DNA of 6,312 nucleotides, taken from positions 1 to 6,312 of the forward strand of contig JAAYYM010000118.1 of the NCBI GenBank assembly GCA_012515365.1, in the 5' to 3' direction. The stretch is from Clostridia bacterium. GTDB lineage: Bacteria > Bacillota_A > Clostridia > Lachnospirales > Lachnospiraceae. The notes beneath the pieces are model-generated. The model searched no databases, was not told where the DNA came from, and saw only the letters and a program-made list of their open reading frames with translations. Each line of letters starts with the position of its first letter. The first letter of the stretch is position 1. Positions 5,340-6,312 of this stretch are shown here, piece by piece. The position numbers and the translations under genes were made by a program.

Positions 5340-5497
5340 TGCTTGCCAGTGAAAAAACAGAACGAAGCCAGGCAGTGGAAAAGGCAGATGAGAAGAAGCC
5401 TTCTATCATGGATACATTGAAAGCAAAAAAAGAGGAAGCAATGCAGAGTATGTCAGTGCCGATGGGGAAAATGAAAACAGCAGAGATGGAAATATAG
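5243..5497 (+). pseudogene. C-terminal remnant of an accessory-element protein, or 52-residue overlapping gene
   Basis: A second frame, open after the TGA at 5240-5242, overlaps the DUF6075-like fragment and runs to TAG at 5495-5497. Protein-like sequence begins around 5297 (GEVYSYDKESRQLMLASEKT) and continues SQAVEKADEKKPSIMDTLKA, then KKEEAMQSMSVPMGKMKTAEMEI. The KPS-x-x-x-x-LKA-K-x-E pattern in a charged tail is reminiscent of C-termini of several conjugative-element proteins (DUF4316/YodL-like), but this is a loose recollection. There is no good upstream start, so it looks like the 3' end of a gene whose 5' part was lost. Alternatively an ATG at 5339-5341 overlaps the upstream TGA (TGATG), which would give a coupled 52-residue protein; no clear Shine-Dalgarno precedes it. 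I favour a remnant. Confidence 0.45.
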
Positions 5498-5509
5498 GTA
5501 ATTAAACCA

Positions 5510-5541
5510 GAACAGGCTTCGGAAATATGAGGAGCCTGTTC
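5510..5541. terminator. Hairpin after the remnant genes, weak terminator candidate
   Basis: GAACAGGCTTC (5510-5520) pairs with GGAGCCTGTTC (5531-5541), 11 bp including one G-U, with loop GGAAATATGA. It starts 13 nt after the stop at 5497, the usual place for a terminator, but only ATTAAA follows on the + strand, not a T-run. It may terminate weakly, stabilise the 3' end, or act with a factor. Confidence 0.5.
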
Positions 5542-5597
5542 ATTAAAGCAGAATAGATGTGTGGATGCGAATCATGGTACAAAACAATACATATTTG

Positions 5598-5606
5598 TGA
5601 TAAGAT
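5598..5606 (+). promoter_or_regulatory. Candidate extended -10 for the isochorismatase-like gene
   Basis: TGATAAGAT (5598-5606) fits an extended -10 (TG-n-TAAGAT), about 50 nt before the ATG. No good -35 is present at the expected spacing. An ACAAA/TTTGT inverted repeat (5579-5583, 5594-5598) lies immediately upstream and could be an operator. Tentative. Confidence 0.4.
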
Positions 5607-5642
5607 ATAAAAATAAAACAAAATGAGCAAATTATCATTTAT

Positions 5643-5647
5643 GGAGG
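5643..5647 (+). promoter_or_regulatory. Ribosome binding site fixing the hydrolase start
   Basis: GGAGG lies eight bases before ATG 5656. An in-frame ATG at 5623 would add 11 residues but lacks a Shine-Dalgarno and would translate through this site; isochorismatase-like proteins begin just before the strand holding the catalytic Asp, as the 5656 start does. Confidence 0.8.
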
Positions 5648-5655
5648 AAGTAATT

Positions 5656-6144
5656 ATGCAGAATAAAGCACTCGTTGTCATTGATATTCAAAATGACATC
5701 ACAAAGAATTACAAGGAGATTATCAATAATATCAATAAAGCGATTGATTGGGCTGTTGCACAGGAGATGTATGTGGTGTACATCAAGCACAATAATCTGT
5801 CTGCTGGTACAAGGACCTTTAAGGCGGATACGCATGGTGCAGAATTGGTTCCGGAAATGAAAATCGTATCTGAAAACATTTTTACAAAGACCAAGAGCAA
5901 TGCATTGACGAGCAAAGAGTTTGCTGATTTTATAGCCGAAAACGGAATCACGGAGTTTTATATTACTGGTGCGGATGCCACGGCCTGCGTGAAGTCAACC
6001 TGCTATAACATGACAAAGGCTGGATATAACGTGTACGTTCTGTCCGATTGCATCACCAGTTACGATAAGAAAAAAATTAACGAGATGCTTGTATATTATG
6101 CAAGCAAAGGTTGCGTGATTGAAAAGCTGAGTGAAGTGATATAA
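5656..6144 (+). CDS. Isochorismatase-like cysteine hydrolase
   Basis: A 162-residue protein from ATG 5656. It has the alpha/beta fold pattern of the isochorismatase-like (cysteine hydrolase) superfamily: strand and motif ALVVIDIQND with catalytic Asp10; YVVYIKHNN (~39-47); IFTKTKSNAL with the conserved Lys, most likely Lys78; then FYITGADATACVKSTCYNM with nucleophile Cys111, and GYNVYVLSDCITSYD. The Asp-Lys-Cys triad is complete, so an active amidase or hydrolase is expected. Members hydrolyse nicotinamide, isochorismate, N-carbamoyl compounds, ureidoacrylate and others; nothing seen here fixes the substrate. The length is at the short end of the family (about 160-210). No signal peptide, so cytoplasmic. 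It stands alone, preceded by a hairpin and a candidate promoter and followed by noncoding DNA, so it is likely monocistronic. Context with gene remnants suggests an acquired accessory gene. Confidence 0.88.
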   Translation: MQNKALVVIDIQNDITKNYKEIINNINKAIDWAVAQEMYVVYIKHNNLSAGTRTFKADTHGAELVPEMKIVSENIFTKTKSNALTSKEFADFIAENGITEFYITGADATACVKSTCYNMTKAGYNVYVLSDCITSYDKKKINEMLVYYASKGCVIEKLSEVI

Positions 6145-6312
6145 GACTTTTGTAGGGGGGACACAACTTTGAATTCTCACTTGAGGTATTTTAAGGGATT
6201 TAATAACTGTTATATCGTGTTATAAAAATCTCGCCAAACCCTTGAAAACACTAAAGTTTTCGTGGGTGTCCTCTCCGTCACATCTTGTATCGTGTTATAT
6301 CGTTTTACCCTT
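6145..6312. other. Noncoding right edge with repeated TATCGTGTTATA and inverted repeats
   Basis: No coding frame of interest is seen in the last 168 bases. TATCGTGTTATA occurs at 6213-6224 and 6288-6299, 75 bases apart, and a variant TTATATCGTTTTA at 6295-6307 overlaps the second copy. The first copy is also framed by TTATA (6210-6214) and TATAA (6221-6225). Between the copies is the perfect hairpin GAAAAC (6244-6249) / GTTTTC (6256-6261). Longer-range pairings nest around it: GGGGACAC (6157-6164) with GTGTCCTC (6266-6273) and AAGGG (6193-6197) with CCCTT (6239-6243). Repeats of this sort occur at recombination sites of tyrosine-recombinase elements; no recombinase is inside the window, so that is inference. 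Confidence 0.5.
6213..6299 (+). repeat. Direct repeat pair TATCGTGTTATA
   Basis: Two identical 12-base copies at 6213-6224 and 6288-6299, with a partial third copy at 6295-6307 (TTATATCGTTTTA). Too long and too specific to be expected by chance within under 100 bases, though AT content raises the odds. Confidence 0.65.

Noticed and set aside
5623..5655. Upstream ATG adding 11 residues to the hydrolase
   Set aside because: No ribosome binding site precedes it, and GGAGG at 5643-5647 positions ATG 5656, which fits family N-termini.
5635..6180. Minus-strand frames opposite the hydrolase
   Set aside because: They are antisense shadows of a well-supported + strand gene, with no ribosome binding sites or recognisable protein motifs.

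Overview
The window suggests a low-GC, motile Firmicute, most likely a member of the Lachnospiraceae (Clostridia). This rests on gene order (the end of a flagellar/motility operon running into rpsB-tsf), strong GGAGG-type ribosome binding sites, AT-rich spacers, and protein flavour. No species call is possible from the sequence alone. All supported genes are on the + strand.

Region 1 (2-2787) looks like the tail of a flagellar/chemotaxis operon. It holds the C-terminal part of a FapA/DUF342 polymer-type protein, a small lysine-rich protein of unknown function, and a membrane-anchored coiled-coil protein with a C-terminal HTH-like (DUF6115) end that resembles Bacillus SwrB in position and layout. 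The last gene, translationally coupled, encodes a membrane-anchored protein with a repetitive Ser/Asp/Asn linker and only the small N-terminal domain of MltG (YceG). The four genes are separated by 22 nt, 23 nt and a 4-nt overlap. A hairpin terminator (2833-2856) ends the unit.

Region 2 (2833-4959) is the ribosomal protein S2 / elongation factor Ts operon. Its extended -10 promoter (TGATATAAT, 2861-2869) directly abuts the upstream terminator, and its presumed -35 lies in the terminator loop. The leader (about 2876-2982) can fold into a three-tier stem and is a candidate autoregulatory element. EF-Ts is unusually long, with an apparent insertion of about 60 residues. The operon ends at a long-stem terminator (4897-4959).

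Region 3 (4960-6312) has accessory character. It has a spacer with five copies of TGAGTA/TACTCA, a short DUF6075-like N-terminal fragment overlapped out of frame by the tail of another protein (probable mobile-element remnants), a small hairpin, an intact isochorismatase-like cysteine hydrolase, and a noncoding end with repeated TATCGTGTTATA motifs and nested inverted repeats. The usual neighbours after tsf (pyrH, frr) are absent here, consistent with a terminator-bounded insertion hotspot or rearrangement.

The best candidates for something undescribed are the rpsB leader RNA, the TGAGTA cluster, the MltG-domain-only motility-operon protein and the repeats at the right edge. None amounts to a clear new multi-gene system.
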